Below are positions 8,401 through 17,565 of a DNA stretch of 64,000 nt, piece by piece (the first letter of the stretch is position 1; each line of letters opens with the position of its first letter). The position numbers were made by a program, and so were the translations under genes. Source of the DNA: CAJQLB01 sp041392065 (GTDB lineage Bacteria; Bacteroidota; Bacteroidia; Flavobacteriales; Flavobacteriaceae); NCBI GenBank assembly GCA_041392065.1, contig JAWKMU010000003.1, positions 62,001 through 126,000 of the forward strand, read 5' to 3'. The notes beneath the pieces were generated by a model. The model had not been told where the DNA came from and made no database searches. It saw nothing but the letters and a program-made list of their open reading frames with translations.

Positions 8401-11370
8401 CCAATAGAAGGCCCTGAAGATACTGAAGTAACTATAACTTCTGCTACAAACTTAACAGGAGCAACTGCTACAATTAATGGTCTAACCATGCCTGTAGTTT
8501 CAAACACCGCTGGTGAATTGGTTGTAACAGTGCCTAATGGAGCAGAAGATGGTAATATTGTTATTTTGTTCTCAACAGGCTGTGCATCAACACAATCTTT
8601 TGATGTAATCGATCAAGTTATTTCAAGTTGTGAAGGAACAACAGGAGCAACTACACCAACAGACCTTTTTATGAGTGAAATTACAGACGCTACAACTGGA
8701 AGCTCAACATTAATAGAAATTTATAATGGCACTGGAGCTACTGTAAACTTGTCTAATTATAGCCTTAAAATTTATAACAACGGTAGTTTGTCTGCTTCAA
8801 GTACAAGTGTTTTATCTGGTAATTTGGTAGATGGAGGTATTTATGTAGTTAGTGTTGGTACTACTTCTTGCACTTTTAACAATATTAGTGCAGGTATTAA
8901 TTTAAGTTTTAATGCTGTTGCTGGAATAAATTTTGAAACCAATAAAGCAGACGCTATTGTTTTAGAAAAAACCTCTGGTACAGGATTAGGAGAAAAAGAT
9001 GTTTTTGGAGTAAAAGGAAGTGGTACTTGGGCAAATGGACTATCGTTTGGAGAAGATGGTGTGAATTTTAGACGAAAAGTCACTTCTCCAAATCTTCCGA
9101 GTTTAACCTTTAGCTTAGCAGATTGGGATATAATAGATTGGACAAATTGTAGTGACTCAGATTATGTTAATATAGGACTTTATGATTTCTCATTAGGTGT
9201 ACCTCCAACCATTAATACACATCCAAATATTAGTATTACAAATTGTGACGCTTTTGTAGATTTAACAGTTGATGCAGATGAAGGATTTATAGGTGGTTTA
9301 TATGGATTGGTTTATACTTGGTTTTATTTAGCTCCAAATAGTAACACATGGACCGAGATAACAGGTGATGGTGGTCCATATTCTGGATATAATCAAGCTA
9401 CTTTAAGGGTAAACTTCAATGATGTTTTAGATGTTAACGGATACCAATATTATTGCCAAGTTAGGGAAAATTCCAATACATGTTATACCTCAACAAAAGC
9501 AGTTAAAATAAACCATGAGAGATCTTATTGGAATGGTAGTGCTTGGAGCTCTATACCAGATATAAGCAAGTTAGCTGTTATTAATGGTGCTTATAATACT
9601 GGCACCAATGGCAATATAGATAGTTGTGAGCTTGTTATTAACTCAGGCAACACACTAACAGTAAGTAATACTACTTACGTTAATGTAATCAATAATGTTA
9701 CTAACTATGGTACTATTGATGTTTTAACAAGAGGCTCTTTTGTACAACGAGGAGATGGAGTTGCTGCAGGAACATTTACCAACTCTGGAGCTGGAACAGC
9801 AAATGTTCATAAAACAACTGCAACGTTTAATTCAACCTTATCAGAAGTGAATTATACCTATTGGAGTTCTCCTGTAAACGACCCAAGCAATCCTGGATTT
9901 GGACAAGATATTATAACCGTGTTTCCGTCGCCTGTAGGTAATAGACGTTATTATTTTATGGCTCAAAACTACATCGACTCTTTTATTGAAACTGGCAACA
10001 ATAATGATAATACCACTAATCCTGGACAAGATGATATAGATGATAATGGTAACGATTGGCAAATGGCAAGTGGTGATATGGAAATTGGAAGAGGTTATGC
10101 TGTAACTACCAATGGAGTACCACCAATGCCTGGAAATTATTTTGATGCGAGTACAGTATTCTCTGGAGCTTTAAACACAGGAGATATTGCAGTTACGCTT
10201 TATAAAAACAATAATGAAATAAACGACAACAACTGGAACTTTATAGGCAACCCTTATCCTTCAGCGATTAGTGTAGATGACTTCTTTAGCTCCAACATTG
10301 ATGACGTACCTTTAAATCCAGCTATTAATGGTTTAACAGAAGGCGCTATCTTTTTATGGTCACAATCTGTTGCTCCTGATGCTGGAAATAATGGTAACGA
10401 ACAAGTAAACTTTGCTCAATCTGATTATGCAATTATTAACAGAGTTGCCTCAACGGCAGGAACAAGTGGTATAACACCTTTACGTTACATTCCTTCAGGG
10501 CAAGGATTCTTTGTAGCTTTTACTGAAGATTTAGGCTCTGCTGTTAATTCGGTCACTACAGGAACTGTTGTTTTTACTAATAGTATGAGAAGAACAAGTA
10601 ATAACACACAGTTTTTTGAAGCCAACAACAGCACTCAAGATGATATGGCTAACCAAGTTTTTGACACCAATATTCTTTGGTTAAATATGTCTTCAGACAA
10701 TGGTGTTTTTAGTCAGATTGCTGTTGCTTACACAAATGGAGCGACTAATAGCTATGATGGTTGGAGCTACGATACACCTCGTAATTTATCAACTGGAACT
10801 TATGCTACATTGTATAGCACCATTGATTCTTCTGATAGAAAATTTGCAATTCAAGGAAAAAATCCTGAAAGTTTAACGGTTGAAGAAATTATACCATTAG
10901 GTTTTGATACTTCTATAAATGAAGCAACTTTATACAAGTTTTCTATTGCGCAATTTGAAGGAAACTTTATGAGTGAAAATGACATTTTTATAAAAGATCA
11001 TCTACTGAACAAAATCCATAATCTTAAAGAATCTGATTATAGTTTTACTTCTGAGGTTGGTGAATTTACAGATCGATTTGAAATAGTATTTACAAGAGAA
11101 ACTTTAAGTATTGATGATGTTAAACCAGATGTTAATTCATTACAGATTATAGAACTACAAAATGGTCATGTACAATTTAAAGTGTCAAGTCAATTTGAAA
11201 TGAAATCTATTGAAATTATTGATTTACTTGGAAGAACACTTTACAAGTTTGATGCTGAAGGCAACTCGCAAACATACTCATTAAGTAATTTAAGCCAAGC
11301 GACATACTTAGCTAAAGTTGAACTAACTAATGGTCATATAATAACCAAGAAAGCAATAAAAAGAAGATAA
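5455..11370 (+). CDS. Giant multidomain secreted protein with T9SS type A sorting domain
   Basis: A 1971-residue exported protein. In order: signal peptide ending FYGFGQ; a jelly-roll-like N-terminal domain to about residue 190; two tandem repeats of about 130 residues (about 190-320 and 320-458) that share EAWIGY, WVPATY, YYxASRxRLNG and FSYGG; two fibronectin-III-like domains (about 460-690); a GEVED domain (about 690-840; SRAWIDWNLDGDFNDSNEEY); a choice-of-anchor-D-like domain (about 845-972); an IPT-like segment; a lamin-tail-like domain (about 1060-1150); an Ig-like domain; a low-complexity Asn/Thr/Gly-rich region; and a C-terminal sorting domain (about 1895-1971; SIEIIDLLGRTLYKFDAEGN). 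The last directs export through T9SS and surface attachment. No catalytic domain is obvious, so adhesion or matrix binding is inferred. Confidence 0.9.
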   Translation: MIKKYSLVLIALLCSFFYGFGQVTIFSENIGSGTGTQSIAATTFQNSGTLSYAGTADTRTSTPSSGYTGSSGGKNVFITNVSGRYFEISAISTVGYTTLTLSFGAYKSTNASNMSELALEYSIDGIAWSPITIPSQPTGTGTANWRLISGISLPGTAEGVTTLHLRWTNNNSPVSTQFRIDDVLLEGTISCSDEVDFANIQFPTTSPQTITVGNTFNVYTQAFEPGVTPNAGQDPNIEAWIGYSTSNTDPSTWTDWVPATYNVQAGNNDEYVADLGAVITVPGTYYYASRYRLNGCGFSYGGTGGNWNNDSVQLIVEPDQVDFCNVDYPKNGSAIVGGNFNVYAQAYEPGVTNAVGQGANIEAWIGYNTIGINHQPWSASGWTWVPATYDSDFGNNDVYVAEICNSQSLTANTYYFASRFRLNGSEFSYGGIQADNVGNFWDTTNNNGTLIVYNNPNNATNFIGCFTDSGVDLTWSAPASGTTPDGYVVFAIEGATAPAGTKGDASTYTANADFSIAPTITPATLGKVVYKGTGTSASIIGLTENTNYSFAVFAYKLENGTGWSTGSGGSRILNGLAQDDVSNLVATPLTNQVTLNWNNPLPTSCFDELIIVANQGTVSFTPATSTTYAPLDVNYTTGNSVVYATTSTVSSKAINGLANGLNYCFKIFIRRGSVWSDGVEVCATPILTYCDATSNVDAFNTGITGVVFNTINNTGTSPNNTYVDYTAISTNVLLGESYDISVNVNVDGNGTVYSRAWIDWNLDGDFNDSNEEYDLGTLYNPSGTIDLDGATSESPFSIEVPTTASIGSTRMRVAAKWNAYPTSCEDNYSGEIEDYTIIISQPSTAEINVKSNNITIPNGFNAPYGLNNTLFGATDLAGPYTEKSYFISNLGLTTLNLTNNPIVEIIGTNPGDFIVTQQPSANSIASGGSDLEFRIEFRPTSSGLREAQVRIYNNDSTGSENPYIFDIQGTGTCSTTITTSMWPIEGPEDTEVTITSATNLTGATATINGLTMPVVSNTAGELVVTVPNGAEDGNIVILFSTGCASTQSFDVIDQVISSCEGTTGATTPTDLFMSEITDATTGSSTLIEIYNGTGATVNLSNYSLKIYNNGSLSASSTSVLSGNLVDGGIYVVSVGTTSCTFNNISAGINLSFNAVAGINFETNKADAIVLEKTSGTGLGEKDVFGVKGSGTWANGLSFGEDGVNFRRKVTSPNLPSLTFSLADWDIIDWTNCSDSDYVNIGLYDFSLGVPPTINTHPNISITNCDAFVDLTVDADEGFIGGLYGLVYTWFYLAPNSNTWTEITGDGGPYSGYNQATLRVNFNDVLDVNGYQYYCQVRENSNTCYTSTKAVKINHERSYWNGSAWSSIPDISKLAVINGAYNTGTNGNIDSCELVINSGNTLTVSNTTYVNVINNVTNYGTIDVLTRGSFVQRGDGVAAGTFTNSGAGTANVHKTTATFNSTLSEVNYTYWSSPVNDPSNPGFGQDIITVFPSPVGNRRYYFMAQNYIDSFIETGNNNDNTTNPGQDDIDDNGNDWQMASGDMEIGRGYAVTTNGVPPMPGNYFDASTVFSGALNTGDIAVTLYKNNNEINDNNWNFIGNPYPSAISVDDFFSSNIDDVPLNPAINGLTEGAIFLWSQSVAPDAGNNGNEQVNFAQSDYAIINRVASTAGTSGITPLRYIPSGQGFFVAFTEDLGSAVNSVTTGTVVFTNSMRRTSNNTQFFEANNSTQDDMANQVFDTNILWLNMSSDNGVFSQIAVAYTNGATNSYDGWSYDTPRNLSTGTYATLYSTIDSSDRKFAIQGKNPESLTVEEIIPLGFDTSINEATLYKFSIAQFEGNFMSENDIFIKDHLLNKIHNLKESDYSFTSEVGEFTDRFEIVFTRETLSIDDVKPDVNSLQIIELQNGHVQFKVSSQFEMKSIEIIDLLGRTLYKFDAEGNSQTYSLSNLSQATYLAKVELTNGHIITKKAIKRR

Positions 11371-11392
11371 AAACTTGCCCAAAAAACAAAAG

Positions 11393-11418
11393 AGCCACAG
11401 TTATGTGGCTTTTTTTTT
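11393..11418. terminator. Bidirectional rho-independent-type terminator
   Basis: Stem AGCCACA (11393-11399) and TGTGGCT (11404-11410) with a 4-base loop, followed by eight T. It ends the cargo gene and overlaps the stop codon of the convergent TonB receptor. Confidence 0.8.
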
Positions 11419-13819
11419 ATAAACTATATTGAAAGGATAGTATTAAATTTCTTCCTGCTGAAGCAATACCAGAAGAATACGTTTTATAGCGTTGGTCTGT
11501 AATGTTTTCCAAACTTGCCACTACAGTCGCAGCATCAGTTATTTTATATTTGGTTCTTAAATTTAAAGTGTACCAAGAAGGTGAGTACGGATTTCCGTTT
11601 TTGTCTAATGCATAAATGTAGTCTTTTTCAATCTCTGAAGGAGCCAATTGATAAAATGACAATTCATCATTATAAACAGCAAAGGCATCAACTTGTAACT
11701 TATCGTTTTGCCAAACTATGTGAGTATTACCAAAATTTGGTGCAGCATGTCGTACTGGGACTTCAATTCCGTTATCATCTTCAGTACCACCTATTACATT
11801 GTATTGCGTTGTAAGCTTTAATTGTTTAGAAAAATTTACTTGTGCTCCTGCTTCAAAACCATAAATCCATGCTTTGGATGCATTTTGTATCGCTTGAACA
11901 TTGCTCAATTCGTCATTATATTCTATTTCTGTTTCACCATTTATACTATAATCCCTTCTAACTAACGCATTATCTAAATAAGTATAGTACGTGGCTACAT
12001 CTATAATAAAAGTTTTGTCAAAATTTAAGTTTAAGCCCAACTCGCCACCATAAGCATATTCAGGTTTTAAGTTATTGTTTGGCACAACCACAGAACCAGG
12101 TTCTGAATCAAAAACCTTGCCTATATCGTCCATATTTGGTGCTCTAAAGGCAGAAGAGGCATTCAGTTTCCATGTTATGGTTTCGTTAGGTGTCCAGCTT
12201 ATTCCTGCTGTTCCAGTAAATGCTCCTGAATTTATTTTTGCTTCGCTAAAAGGTAAATTTAGATATACATTGTTTTCGGTAAAATCAGCATTGGCTAAAA
12301 TATGATTATAACGCAAACCTGCTTGAAAAATGAATTTAGTATTCGGTTTGTATTTAAGGCTTGTATAAGCTGCCATAGATTGCCAATCTGAACCATTGGG
12401 ATATCTGGAAAGAGCACTAACGGATTGGTTTGTGCTAATATTATAGCTTTCGCCTCGTGACGATATTTTATTGTAAACATATTCCAAACCGTAAAATAAT
12501 TCGGTTTTAGGGTTTAACTCGTTTTCTAAATCTAAGTTAAATGACAGAGCATCGACACCTTCTTCAGTCATACTCCTTTCATCTGATTGAAAATTTCTAT
12601 CAACCCTACTTTCTTTAAAGTTCTGATATGCAATACTTGCATTTATTTTGTCATAAAGATTAGAGTTACTGCTCAACCTTGTAACTTGTAGATTGGTCAT
12701 GAACCAACTTTGGGGTCCATAATTCCACTCGGCAGAGCGTAAGTTATTACCTCTATACCTAATTAACCTGTCGTATCTTGAGTAATCTGATGTTGTTGTA
12801 TAATAAAGACCCAAATCAAAACTGTAGTTTTCAGAGGGTTCGTACCTAACTTTTTGTAAGAGATTGATTTGATTATAGCCTGTTGGTTTTTGAATTAATG
12901 GATTATCGTTTTCTACAATAACATCATCTCCATCAATAGTTTCAACATATTCTGGTCTAAGATATTCACTTGGACCATAACTTCCCATTCTTAAATCGTC
13001 AAAATCTGTATAACTAACACTCGATAAAAAAGCCCATTTGTTCAAACCAAAATTTAAATCTAAATGACTTGTTTTTTCTTTATTTGCTGTTGAATATCTA
13101 CCTGTCGTATTGGCCTTAAAAAATAGCGAATCTGAATATGAAGGTTGAGGTTTTTTAGTGTAAAAACTCATAACACCTCCAATGGCATCACTACCATAAA
13201 CCACAGATCCTGCACCTAACGTTATTTCGGTGTTTTGAATGGCAAAGGGATCTACAGAGATAACGTTCTGTAAATTTCCTCCTCTAAAAATTGCATTATT
13301 CATTCTTACTCCATCAACAGTTATTAAAAGTCTGTTGGTTGAAAATCCTCTAATCATTGGACTTCCTCCACCAAGTTGACTTTTTTGCATATAGATATTG
13401 CCTGTGTTTTCAAGTAAATCTGCACTTGTTTGAGGGTTTATGAATTGTATTTTTTCTGTGTCAATACTAATTACCTTTTGAGGAATATCGCGTTTGCTTT
13501 GTTCAAATTTTGATGCTGAAATAATAATCTCGTTTAGGTCTTGCGCTTTGGGTTCTAAATAAATAGTATTTGTAATTTTATTATTTTCAATCTTAAAATT
13601 AAAATACAGTAGATGCTGAAATACAATTGTTTCATTTTCGGCAAAAGCACTCAAGTTGATTTCTCCATTAAAATTGGACAAGGCAGACTTAGATTTGTCC
13701 TTATTATAAGCTACAACTCCTGAGATAGGTTCTTTGGTAACTATATCTATTACAAATACTTGCTGAGCAGTTGTATATAGTGAGATGATGCTTACTAAAA
13801 ACGCTAAAAGAAATTTCAT
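11417..13819 (-). CDS. TonB-dependent receptor, heme/hemoglobin-receptor-like
   Basis: An 800-residue outer-membrane receptor. After the signal peptide (ending YTTAQQ) there is a carboxypeptidase-regulatory-like domain (about residues 20-100; VTKEPISGVVAYNKDKSK), typical of Bacteroidota receptors. A plug domain follows with DLLENTGNIYMQKSQLGGGS, PMIRGFSTNRLLITVDGVRM and GAGSVVYGSDAIGGVMSFYT, then a barrel ending LILSFQYSL. The plug wording is close to heme/hemoglobin receptors (HmuR/HemR type), so heme or an iron complex is the best guess, but no hmuY or heme-handling gene is adjacent. recO follows upstream with only 1 bp between the genes, so the three minus-strand genes porZ, recO and this one may form one transcript. 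Confidence 0.87.
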   Translation of the reverse strand: MKFLLAFLVSIISLYTTAQQVFVIDIVTKEPISGVVAYNKDKSKSALSNFNGEINLSAFAENETIVFQHLLYFNFKIENNKITNTIYLEPKAQDLNEIIISASKFEQSKRDIPQKVISIDTEKIQFINPQTSADLLENTGNIYMQKSQLGGGSPMIRGFSTNRLLITVDGVRMNNAIFRGGNLQNVISVDPFAIQNTEITLGAGSVVYGSDAIGGVMSFYTKKPQPSYSDSLFFKANTTGRYSTANKEKTSHLDLNFGLNKWAFLSSVSYTDFDDLRMGSYGPSEYLRPEYVETIDGDDVIVENDNPLIQKPTGYNQINLLQKVRYEPSENYSFDLGLYYTTTSDYSRYDRLIRYRGNNLRSAEWNYGPQSWFMTNLQVTRLSSNSNLYDKINASIAYQNFKESRVDRNFQSDERSMTEEGVDALSFNLDLENELNPKTELFYGLEYVYNKISSRGESYNISTNQSVSALSRYPNGSDWQSMAAYTSLKYKPNTKFIFQAGLRYNHILANADFTENNVYLNLPFSEAKINSGAFTGTAGISWTPNETITWKLNASSAFRAPNMDDIGKVFDSEPGSVVVPNNNLKPEYAYGGELGLNLNFDKTFIIDVATYYTYLDNALVRRDYSINGETEIEYNDELSNVQAIQNASKAWIYGFEAGAQVNFSKQLKLTTQYNVIGGTEDDNGIEVPVRHAAPNFGNTHIVWQNDKLQVDAFAVYNDELSFYQLAPSEIEKDYIYALDKNGNPYSPSWYTLNLRTKYKITDAATVVASLENITDQRYKTYSSGIASAGRNLILSFQYSL

Positions 13820-13820
13820 G

Positions 13821-14540
13821 TTAGTGGAAAATTTGGCTTAAAACCGCTACAGATTTAGGCTGATTGAAGCCTTGCAAATGTAGTTTTAAATAGAGTAAAA
13901 TCATATTTAAAAAGTCTAGTTTTTTGGTTGGTTTAAAATTGGTTGATTTTACTACATCAAATTTTATACCAAGGAGCTGTTTTAAGAGTGTTAAATTTTC
14001 GCCTTCTATATAGTATTTTCCTGACTTTACATTATAAAATTTTCCGTCTTCAAGGTTAAAATATGGTAAGTCTGATTGATTTAAATTAGGGTAAAACCCA
14101 AGATATTTGGTAAGCTCAATTAAGAAAATAAGATGAAAGTTAGCATCTGTTTTGTTTTCGTTAAACCAAATAAGCGATGTTTCGAGATAATCATATAAGT
14201 CATTGTTTTTTTCTTCTTCTCTTAATACATTGTTGAGTACCTCAGCCAAAAACAATGCTATAGAACTTTTTATTATATTAGTTTGTATGGCATCAAATCC
14301 ATTAAGAACTTTAATATCTTTTAAATAGTTAAGTGAACGGTTGTCTTTATGGTCTGCTTCAATTTCAATAATAGTTAATGGCTGAAAATAAGCAGGCTTA
14401 AATTTTCCTTTTTTAGATTTAAGTGCATTTCTTAACAAATAACTCTTAATGCCATATTGTTCTGTATAGCATTTTACTATTAAATCATGATCTTTATAAC
14501 GTAATTTGGATACTACTATGGCTTTAGTAGATGCTATCAT
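13821..14540 (-). CDS. recO: DNA repair protein RecO
   Basis: A 239-residue protein of the RecO family, which works with RecR in RecA loading and single-strand annealing. The N-terminal OB fold is recognisable: STKAIVVSKLRYKDHDLIVK, YTEQYGIKSYLLRNALKSKK and FQPLTIIEIEADHK. The helical C-terminal part contains FLAEVLNNVLREEEKNNDLY and LTKYLGFYPNL. I see no C-terminal zinc-finger cysteines, which is common in this phylum. It sits between porZ (overlapping by one base at 14540) and a TonB receptor, which suggests translational coupling with porZ. Confidence 0.92.
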   Translation of the reverse strand: MIASTKAIVVSKLRYKDHDLIVKCYTEQYGIKSYLLRNALKSKKGKFKPAYFQPLTIIEIEADHKDNRSLNYLKDIKVLNGFDAIQTNIIKSSIALFLAEVLNNVLREEEKNNDLYDYLETSLIWFNENKTDANFHLIFLIELTKYLGFYPNLNQSDLPYFNLEDGKFYNVKSGKYYIEGENLTLLKQLLGIKFDVVKSTNFKPTKKLDFLNMILLYLKLHLQGFNQPKSVAVLSQIFH

Positions 14541-16891
14541 TAGCGAATGATCATTAGTTTTAAAACTTTGGTTTCGAAGGTATCAAGATCAGACAACATG
14601 ACCAAGTAAACTCCTGACGCTACTTGGTTATTGCTAAGGTTTTTTCCGTTCCAATAGGCTGTTCCACCATCAATTTCTAAATTGTAACCTCTATATCTTA
14701 AATTGGTTCTAGATTCGGCTTCGGCAACTAAATTACCTTCTATATCAGTAATTTTAATGTTAACGTTATCACTAATATCTTTTATTTTTATTTTGTCGTT
14801 TACCATATCAAAGCCTGGCCTTACAGGATTTGGATAAACATGTGCGTTTACTAATTCGTTTTGGGTTTCAGACCCTCCAGACCTAAATGCAACCAAACCT
14901 CTCTCTGTCCCAAAATACATAATGCCATTATTGCTATCTAATGCCATATCGTTTACATTATTTGATGGTAAAGGCGAGTTGTCTTTTGTGAAATGAAAAA
15001 TAGTTTCTTGCCCATTGGAAGAAAAATAAAAGACTCCTGCTCCAATAGTCGCAACCCATTTGTTATTTGAGCCATCCACAATAATGTCAGATATGAATTG
15101 CTGTTCTAATAATTCTTTCGGAATTCCATCTTCAAGTATAACTATCTCTCTTGTACTAACTGTTTCGTCTTCAAAAAAATTAGAGGTATTGTAAAGTACT
15201 CTTAAACCCTTAGTGGTGCCAATCCACAACTGGTTTTGCTTATCAATAGCCAATGCTCTAACAAGAGAAGATGGAAGGTTGGCTATGACTTCATCATTAA
15301 TAAATTTAAGCAAGTGATTGCCTCCATTTTCATTAAACCCTATTAGCCCTAATTTATAACCACCTATCCATTTTGTATTATTTGCATCGATTACTACATC
15401 ACTATACCCAAATTCGTCTGTTAAAGGATCAGGTAAAATTTCAGAAAAATCGTAACTAACCCATTGACCTGTATTAGGGTTATATGATTTTAATGGTCTT
15501 TGAACACGTCCTGTAAGTGTCCATAACAGTCCTTCTCTATCAAAAGTTGAACCTGTAACACGAATACTAATAACATTAGGGTTACCTGGAATAACCAATG
15601 ATTCCATCCCACTATTTAAGTGATTGTATAAATTGGTTACCTCATTGTTTTCTATTTCTAATAAACCATGCTGAAATGAACTTATAAAAACCTGTTGAGG
15701 TTTAAAAGGGTTTATTGAAGTATAATTAAGGCTAAATGCTGGAAACTGCAAGCTATCATAAGGGATATTAAACCACTCTTCTTCTTGTAAATGACTTACT
15801 CCATACCTTCTGTTTAAAGGGAAGTAAGTTAAAGTATACGCACCATAAGTTGCCCAAACATTACTAAATCCAGCCTCAACAGAAAACACATTGTTTCTTA
15901 AAGGTCCATTTGGATGAATTTCTGTATAACTACTTGCACTATCAATGGTAGACCTTAACACTCCATACCCTGAAGTTCCTATATAAATGCCTTCATTTGT
16001 GGTTACTGCTGATGTAAATTGAGTGTCAAACTCTGGTACTATATTGGATGTCGCTAATAACGAAAAATCTTGGTCGTAAACAAAAACACTCGTATTTGTT
16101 GTTACTACTAAATTGTTGTTTGAACTTTTTATATCTATTGGCAACGTATTATAGGTGAACAATTGGGCAATCGTTGCTCCTACAACTTCGTAAATAGTAT
16201 TATTACCTCTAATAGTATATAACTTATCTTGGTTTTGTTGAATTCCAAAAAAGTTTCCGCCAACTGTTTGAGTCCATTCTTGGTAATCGATTAGTCCATC
16301 ACTTGCAACAAGCGCTCTTAACAAACCTCTTCCGTTTAAACAAGCTGCATAAATATTATCTCCAAAAACTGCAGTTTCGCTAACTATTATTTGCGAACCT
16401 CCATTACCTACAAAGTAAGTGTCCCCGAATTCTAAGCGCTCTAAATCGTATACAGAAATTCCATAGTCAGTTGAAATATAAACCACATTATTGTATTCAT
16501 TAAAATGATTTATTTTTTTGTTATCTGGAGGTATTGTTGGTTTTTCAATAATATCTACAACAGTTAAAACACTATTATCAGATTCGTTATATACTTCTAT
16601 AAGTCCATTTTCGTAGCCTATTATAAGTAAATTATAAACTTCACTGTAATGTATTGTTGAAATAAACTCACCTGATAAACCATTAATAGTGGTTATGGTT
16701 TCTATCTCAGTTGATTGAATATCATATACAAAAACTACATTTTCAGAAGCGGCATAAATTTTATCATTGCCATACACAACATCTTTTACATTAAGATATG
16801 AAAAGTGACCTTCCCAAAGTGCAGAGTAATCTTGTGCATTTAAACTTACTGTTAGCAAGAAAAGTAAAAAAACTATTAGGTTCTTCTTCAT
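14540..16891 (-). CDS. porZ: PorZ-like beta-propeller protein with T9SS sorting domain
   Basis: A 783-residue exported protein. The ATG at 16891 gives a signal peptide MKKNLIVFLLFLLTVSLNAQ. The body is made of repeated propeller blades of the two-component-regulator type (DVVYGNDKIYAASENVVFVY, YISTDYGISVYDLE, LWIGTTKGLRVLYNTSN, MYFGTERGLVAFRSGG). It ends with a type A C-terminal sorting domain (VYPNPVRPGFD ... GVYLVMLSDLDTFETKVLKL). This layout and the neighbouring recO match PorZ, which in Porphyromonas is a surface component of the T9SS attachment complex that delivers anionic lipopolysaccharide to the sortase. An in-frame TTG at 16909 overlaps the -7 promoter element and cannot be the start. 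Confidence 0.85.
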   Translation of the reverse strand: MKKNLIVFLLFLLTVSLNAQDYSALWEGHFSYLNVKDVVYGNDKIYAASENVVFVYDIQSTEIETITTINGLSGEFISTIHYSEVYNLLIIGYENGLIEVYNESDNSVLTVVDIIEKPTIPPDNKKINHFNEYNNVVYISTDYGISVYDLERLEFGDTYFVGNGGSQIIVSETAVFGDNIYAACLNGRGLLRALVASDGLIDYQEWTQTVGGNFFGIQQNQDKLYTIRGNNTIYEVVGATIAQLFTYNTLPIDIKSSNNNLVVTTNTSVFVYDQDFSLLATSNIVPEFDTQFTSAVTTNEGIYIGTSGYGVLRSTIDSASSYTEIHPNGPLRNNVFSVEAGFSNVWATYGAYTLTYFPLNRRYGVSHLQEEEWFNIPYDSLQFPAFSLNYTSINPFKPQQVFISSFQHGLLEIENNEVTNLYNHLNSGMESLVIPGNPNVISIRVTGSTFDREGLLWTLTGRVQRPLKSYNPNTGQWVSYDFSEILPDPLTDEFGYSDVVIDANNTKWIGGYKLGLIGFNENGGNHLLKFINDEVIANLPSSLVRALAIDKQNQLWIGTTKGLRVLYNTSNFFEDETVSTREIVILEDGIPKELLEQQFISDIIVDGSNNKWVATIGAGVFYFSSNGQETIFHFTKDNSPLPSNNVNDMALDSNNGIMYFGTERGLVAFRSGGSETQNELVNAHVYPNPVRPGFDMVNDKIKIKDISDNVNIKITDIEGNLVAEAESRTNLRYRGYNLEIDGGTAYWNGKNLSNNQVASGVYLVMLSDLDTFETKVLKLMIIR

Positions 16892-16906
16892 TGATTTTGT
16901 TTCATT

Positions 16907-16914
16907 CAAATATA
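16907..16914 (-). promoter_or_regulatory. Bacteroidota -7 promoter element for porZ
   Basis: The minus strand reads TATATTTG, an exact match, 15 bp before the ATG at 16891. It excludes the in-frame TTG at 16909. Confidence 0.7.
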
Positions 16915-17043
16915 TTTATAACTAACGATAAAATAAATAAAATCATATTTCTATAACTTACAAAAATTTGGATGTTTGACTTATTAATTAAGGTTAGTAT
17001 ATTCTGATAAGTACTGATTTGCTTTTTGAAAGTATAAAAGCTT

Positions 17044-17051
17044 TATTTTTG
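17044..17051 (+). promoter_or_regulatory. Bacteroidota -7 promoter element
   Basis: TATTTTTG is an exact TAnnTTTG match, 32 bp before the ATG at 17084. A TTG at 17019-17021 is a possible -33 element with a somewhat long 22 bp spacer. Confidence 0.55.
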
Positions 17052-17083
17052 GGCAAATTTAAGGTTTTCAATTTAAGCATAAA

Positions 17084-17479
17084 ATGAAAAAAGACATTAG
17101 TATTCCAGAAGTAAAAAATGTGTTCATAGCGGTTGTAAATGAATATAATGAAATTTACAAAACATACGATTGGAATGCCTACATCATAAATGAGAAAGAT
17201 GTTGATTTAGAACTTGTTTTAATTGTAACATCTGGTTATTCTAAAGACAAAACCACATCTGTTTTTAGAAAAAAAATTGATAAATTGCCTGCAAAAAGTT
17301 ATGCAAAAATTGAGCTGATGCAAGAAGAACTCTTTGCTCTTAACAACCAATTTAAAGTCACTTTTTTTGAAAACAACAAAATGTTTGACAAAACTTTTCT
17401 TTTTAGAAAAAACACAATTAATAAAAATGCATTGCAACCTATACCTTTAATGGAAGTTAGAGGTGTTTTAGTGAAGTGA
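17084..17479 (+). CDS. Conserved small cytosolic protein, function unknown
   Basis: A 131-residue protein without a signal peptide. The visible pattern is a series of beta strands with alternating charge: NVFIAVVNEYNEIYKTYDWN, VDLELVLIVTSGYSKDKTTS, FRKKIDKLPAKSYAKIELMQ and FKVTFFENNKMFDKTFLFRK. It looks like a small beta-sandwich protein. I recall similar flavobacterial proteins that carry an unsupported phenylalanyl-tRNA synthetase label; nothing here resembles PheS, which is encoded separately at 35872-36888. It has its own promoter and is followed by the arylsulfotransferase gene 86 bp downstream. Function unknown. Confidence 0.7.
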   Translation: MKKDISIPEVKNVFIAVVNEYNEIYKTYDWNAYIINEKDVDLELVLIVTSGYSKDKTTSVFRKKIDKLPAKSYAKIELMQEELFALNNQFKVTFFENNKMFDKTFLFRKNTINKNALQPIPLMEVRGVLVK

Positions 17480-17565
17480 TTTTGTTTAACTCTAAATCGA
17501 TTCAAATTTCAAAAAATTAAGTACCTTATGCGTTTAAAAAACCATTCAAATTAACTATATTCAAC

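Noticed and set aside
17219..17505. Minus-strand frames of 68-72 residues opposite the small conserved protein
   Set aside because: They are shadows with Cys/Phe-rich, low-complexity sequence and no start signals.
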